Source of the DNA: RYN-428 sp035551995 | GTDB lineage: Bacteria; Planctomycetota; Phycisphaerae; Tepidisphaerales; Tepidisphaeraceae | DNA: 64,000 bases | Direction: 5' to 3' | Assembly (NCBI GenBank): GCA_035551995.1 | Contig: DASZME010000027.1 | Span: 55,484-119,483 of the forward strand | Part shown: positions 60,777 through 64,000 of the stretch, piece by piece | How the letters are laid out: each line of letters starts with the position of its first letter | Numbering within the stretch: position 1 is the first letter of the stretch | Notes under the pieces: model-generated | Told to the model about the DNA's origin: nothing | Database searches by the model: none | The model's input: the letters and a program-made list of their open reading frames with translations, nothing else | Translations under genes and position numbers: made by a program

Positions 60777-62987
60777 TCATCCAATATTCAGATTCTGTAC
60801 AAAATCCTCCAACTCTTTACGTTGCTGATCCTCTTCGCTTTTCAGGTCTTTTACATCCGCTTTTAGCTTTTGAATCTGTGTCTCCTGCGCGTCCAGTTCC
60901 TTCAACAGGCGTTGGTAGTAATCGCCGCTGGCGCTGACGGCTTTCATATTTTCGCGGATGCGATTTTGTTCCTGCGTGATGTCATTGATCGACGTCTGAC
61001 GTTCCTGAAGCTGGCGCTGCGTATCGCTCAACGCCGATTTGAGCTTTGCGGCCGATTGCAGCGACTTTTTCACTTCGTCGGGAATTTCAGACGCTCGCAG
61101 ATAAGTGAGCGTATCCGCCGCATCCATCGGCAAAATTGAAATTCCCTGGCTGTAAACCAGTTCTTCCTGCACGAGAAGGGTCTTAGACGTTTGGGCGGGA
61201 AGATCCTCCTCGAATCGAAAAAGCGTATCGGTGGTCTCGAGCGCGTGCTCGGGCGCCACGAGCTTGGCGCCGGTTTTCCAGCCTGTCCGCTTTGGATGTT
61301 CGATCAAGAGCGTGCGGGCGGTTTTTCCCCTGTTCTGCGCGACGTATTTCTGAACGAAAATCCGCTTGTGAGTCAGCTCAAGCACGCCTTTGGCGATCTT
61401 GCCGGTCACAAGCGACGCGGTGCTGGTGGCGTCGTTGTCATGCACCAGGACGTTTTGATCGATGCCATAACTCAAGAGTCGGTTCTGTCCGCTCGGCAGG
61501 TCGCCGACGGTGGCGTCGCCGGCGTAGGCGCCTCCGTCGAGCACGGTGATCGGCCCTTGCGGCAGCAGCTTGCCGGTGGTGTTGACAAGACGCGCCCCCA
61601 GCAGCGGATGATCAGGGAGAACCGCCGCGTTGTAGATGCTTAATCGCGTTGCCTTGACCGTGTCGGCGACGATCGGAATCATCGCCGACTTTTGCCGCGG
61701 CAGGCTGACGTCGCCGACCGTGTATTGAAAGAACTCGCCCACGCCGGCGCCCGACGCCGCCGCCGAGACTGAACGTGTGGGATCGATCGCTCGTTTCAGT
61801 TGCTCCGCTTCGCCTTTGGCCGAGAATTTCCGCAACATTGGCGCCGCGGGCGCGCCGAAGCCGCCGGGCCTTGGCGCGGCGGCGGCCAGCGGCGCGGCGT
61901 CGCGATCACTCCCGGCCTTTTCCTGTCTTTCCAAAGCGTCGCCCGATTGTTCGTCCCGCAAATTCATCCCCTGCGCATAATTCCGCGGGCGCAGGCTCGC
62001 ATAAAGCTCCGGCTCGACCACGGGCCGCGACACATATATCGGCTGATACAAGTCTTCGATGAAACTGATCGGCCGCCCGCTGACCAACGAAAGCTGCACG
62101 TTTTCCCAATCGCCGTCGGTCTGGTTCTCGACGATCGCCCACCCCTGCAGCGCGCCTCCTTTTTTTACGGCCGCGTCGTCGTCGCCGGCTGGCTTGTCTC
62201 CGTTTTTTTCGACTTTTTCATTTTTGACGTCTTCGCCGAGAACCAGCCGATAACTCGCCTTCCAAACCGGCACCTCCACGACATATCCAATCCTCACCCG
62301 CCGTTCGCCGTTGCCGGTAAATCGGATCGCCACCGGCTTGCTGTCCTGATCGCGCGCCGCGGCGACCGCGCCCAGCGCCTTGACCAATTCCTGCTGAAGC
62401 TTGGCGTCGTCCAGCCGTACTTCACTGACCTGATCCAGCTCGACCGGCTTGATCGACCCGCCCGCCAGCAGCAAGTTCAGCACGGTCGTTTGAATATTCT
62501 TCTCCCCCACCGGCTTGCGCTTCTTCTCCACCGAAAGAATCGTTCCCGTCACTTGCCCCTGCGGCAATGTGGCCGTCACGCTCGCCCCTCGAAGCTGCGA
62601 CAACAAATCGCTGAGCGGCGGCGCCGCGCTTAAATCCACTTCAAAACTCTTGAGCGTGTGCGCGAGCGGTTCCTGGCTGCCATAAACGACGGAAGAGACC
62701 TTGCCGCCGTCGAGGTCTTCAAGGAGCAGGCTTTTAAGAATATCATTGATCTGCGCGGTCTTGAAGTGCAGTTCGGTGAATCCATCGCCCTTCACGGAAC
62801 CGAAATGCTCGAAATAGCCGACGCCGCTCGAATAGAGCACCACTTCCTTGATCGGCACCGCCTGCTGATCCGGCGCCGGCTTTGTCGCGACGGCCGGAGG
62901 ATGAATTTGCGCCAACGCGGGAATCGCCGGCAGACCGACTACGACGATCGCGGCGGCAAGGCAAGCCGTTGTCCAGTGTTTGCGCAT
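60777..62987 (-). CDS. Exported DUF4139-type protein
   Basis: A 736-aa exported protein. The signal peptide (RKHWTTACLAAAIVVVGLPA, ending near ALAQ) follows ATG 62987, with AAGGAA ~8 bases upstream. Residues ~35-230 match the DUF4139/DUF4140 N-terminal beta domain (EVVLYSSGVGYFEHFGSV, FTELHFKTAQINDILKSLLL). The later part includes VPVWKASYRLVLGED, a hallmark of DUF4139. A helical coiled-coil stretch of ~90 residues near the end (QRQLQERQTSINDITQEQNR, LDAQETQIQKLKADVKDLKS) is unusual in position. Function unknown; it may be an envelope scaffold. A large insertion, partly Ala/Gly-rich, lies at ~345-420. Confidence 0.82.
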   Translation of the reverse strand: MRKHWTTACLAAAIVVVGLPAIPALAQIHPPAVATKPAPDQQAVPIKEVVLYSSGVGYFEHFGSVKGDGFTELHFKTAQINDILKSLLLEDLDGGKVSSVVYGSQEPLAHTLKSFEVDLSAAPPLSDLLSQLRGASVTATLPQGQVTGTILSVEKKRKPVGEKNIQTTVLNLLLAGGSIKPVELDQVSEVRLDDAKLQQELVKALGAVAAARDQDSKPVAIRFTGNGERRVRIGYVVEVPVWKASYRLVLGEDVKNEKVEKNGDKPAGDDDAAVKKGGALQGWAIVENQTDGDWENVQLSLVSGRPISFIEDLYQPIYVSRPVVEPELYASLRPRNYAQGMNLRDEQSGDALERQEKAGSDRDAAPLAAAAPRPGGFGAPAAPMLRKFSAKGEAEQLKRAIDPTRSVSAAASGAGVGEFFQYTVGDVSLPRQKSAMIPIVADTVKATRLSIYNAAVLPDHPLLGARLVNTTGKLLPQGPITVLDGGAYAGDATVGDLPSGQNRLLSYGIDQNVLVHDNDATSTASLVTGKIAKGVLELTHKRIFVQKYVAQNRGKTARTLLIEHPKRTGWKTGAKLVAPEHALETTDTLFRFEEDLPAQTSKTLLVQEELVYSQGISILPMDAADTLTYLRASEIPDEVKKSLQSAAKLKSALSDTQRQLQERQTSINDITQEQNRIRENMKAVSASGDYYQRLLKELDAQETQIQKLKADVKDLKSEEDQQRKELEDFVQNLNIG

Positions 62988-63417
62988 GGTCTGATTCCTT
63001 GTCGTGAAGTCAGGCACGATATTGCCGTTACCGAGCTTTGACGCATGCGGCCGCAAAAGGTTTCCGAAAGGGGATGGCGCCTATTTCCACAACTCATGTG
63101 TCAGTCGGTTTATTACTCCATGCCCGCTGGAAAACCTTAGGCATTGCGGCGCACGAGGAGCTATTGCGAAAGTGATTTGTGATCGTCACAATTTAACGAA
63201 TAAAGCGACGGGCGAATAGAGCGGTACCGGTCCGACTTATGGGGCGAATAAATCGGGAGTCTCGCAAACGGCTGATGCCGGAGCTCCCGACGCCCTACCT
63301 TATCCTCTTGATGTCCTTATTCCCTTTTTCCACGTTTTCGTTCCCCGGTCAAAGGAGCGAGTCGACGGATTTCGGCTTCCATAAGGTCCAAATTTTCCAA
63401 AACATCCCACCGGATGG
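62988..63417. other. Intergenic region, no gene seen
   Basis: About 430 bases between the DUF4139 start and the transposase remnant. Short frames on both strands give no recognisable product. No palindrome of the dispersed class was seen. Confidence 0.35.
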
Positions 63418-64000
63418 CTACTTTGACCGCGCGAAGCGTGATAGCGCATCAGCATCGTGAGGCTGACCTCCACCTCGCCGACGAAGTGACGGCAACCGGC
63501 GGGCGACATAATAAATCGCGGCAACGGATTGGCGCCGCGTCGAGCTTTCTGGTAAACATCGGTCGGCGCGGCGCCCGCCATTGAACGTCGGTCCGTTCTC
63601 TTGCTGACGGCGCTCACCGGGGGAAGCCATGGCCGTTCCAAATCGAATCACCATTGCGCGCGAAGCGGGGTACCACACCGATAAGATCGGCAAGTGCGAA
63701 GATGATCGCCAGTTCATGGCGTTCGTTGTGGCGTCTATGCCGCTCGATAAGCTTCGCGCGCCTGGCGGACGCCGATGCTCCACCATCAAGAGCCGCGCGT
63801 TCTCCTTGCGCAGGCGCTGCAACTCGGCCGCCACGGCGCCGTCCCCGCTGGGCGCTATCCCCGGCTCGTTGGAATATCGCTGGACCCAGCCACGCACGCA
63901 GTTGGGATCGACGCCCAGGCTCTTGGCGGCGGCCGCTATCGTGTATCCTTGCTGATTGACCAACCGGACCGCGGACATCTTGAACTCGCGCGTGAACTTT
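63418..64000 (-). pseudogene. IS3-type transposase OrfA remnant, truncated at window edge
   Basis: The frame enters from the right edge with KFTREFKMSAVRLVNQQG, the conserved start of the IS3/IS911 OrfA helix-turn-helix (then AAAAKSLGVDPNCVRGWVQR). The Leu zipper beginning (AAELQRLRKENARLL) is present, but the usual continuation MERDILKKA is lost: from about residue 72 the sequence is unlike any transposase. The rest up to the stop at 63418 shows no OrfB motif in this frame. It is therefore probably an eroded copy, joined to unrelated sequence. Confidence 0.6.

Overview
The window looks like chromosome from a Planctomycetota member, most likely class Phycisphaerae (Tepidisphaerales-like). This is inferred from family content: secreted DUF6797-type beta-propeller protein, ThuA and TIM-barrel proteins, Thr-Thr-Gln-Pro-rich exported proteins, an exported protein with an LExRxLMS-type N-terminus, LL-diaminopimelate aminotransferase and Kdo transferase. 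The base composition is GC-rich. No rRNA, tRNA or CRISPR array was seen.

Layout. 1-8.4 kb: the left-edge fragment of an L-lactate permease; a divergent pair of exported proteins (sugar isomerase-like TIM barrel and DUF6797/beta-propeller); a lipoprotein; a GT2 glycosyltransferase; an APC permease fused to a UspA-like domain. 8.5-15.9 kb: a nitrogen and signalling block with amtB-glnK, an NtrC-like regulator with a damaged AAA+ core, a KinB-like histidine kinase and a GNAT acetyltransferase. 16-18.1 kb: aroC and a lipoprotein. 19-25 kb: a tightly overlapping ABC-ATPase/permease/GldG-like operon followed by a DUF4340 protein, with repeat islands on both sides.

25.7-36.8 kb: accessory functions. 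These are two ThuA proteins, a beta-helix/CBM6 protein, two methyltransferases, a Yip1 protein, a HEAT/TPR protein, a REP-associated tyrosine transposase (RAYT) set among palindromes, a (CA)15 microsatellite and an esterase. 37-37.9 kb: a DUF3990 ADP-ribosyltransferase-like gene with an unknown 71-aa partner, the best candidate for an undescribed toxin-antitoxin-like module. 38-40.7 kb: pyrR-pyrB, a lipoprotein and a coiled-coil protein with a clear terminator. 40.8-44.6 kb: surface polysaccharide genes (WecA/TagO-like transferase and Wzy/WaaL-like protein with a TPR-like tail).

44.8-52.5 kb: dapL, a lipase-like lipoprotein, an ECF sigma/membrane protein/PDZ cassette, a LOG-family protein, a thioredoxin-NHL protein and a small membrane protein. 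52.6-63 kb: maf, a Pro/Ala-rich lipoprotein, a CLC transporter with CBS domains, uspA, a NagB-like/PIG-L pair, Kdo transferase (waaA) and a DUF4139 protein. The right edge carries a degraded IS3-type transposase entering from outside.

A GC-rich palindrome (core GCCCCGCTTGCGGGGC) recurs in intergenic spaces across the window, and the only REP-type transposase sits between copies of it. Starts were chosen by ribosome-binding site, signal peptide or domain boundary; several differ from the longest open frame.
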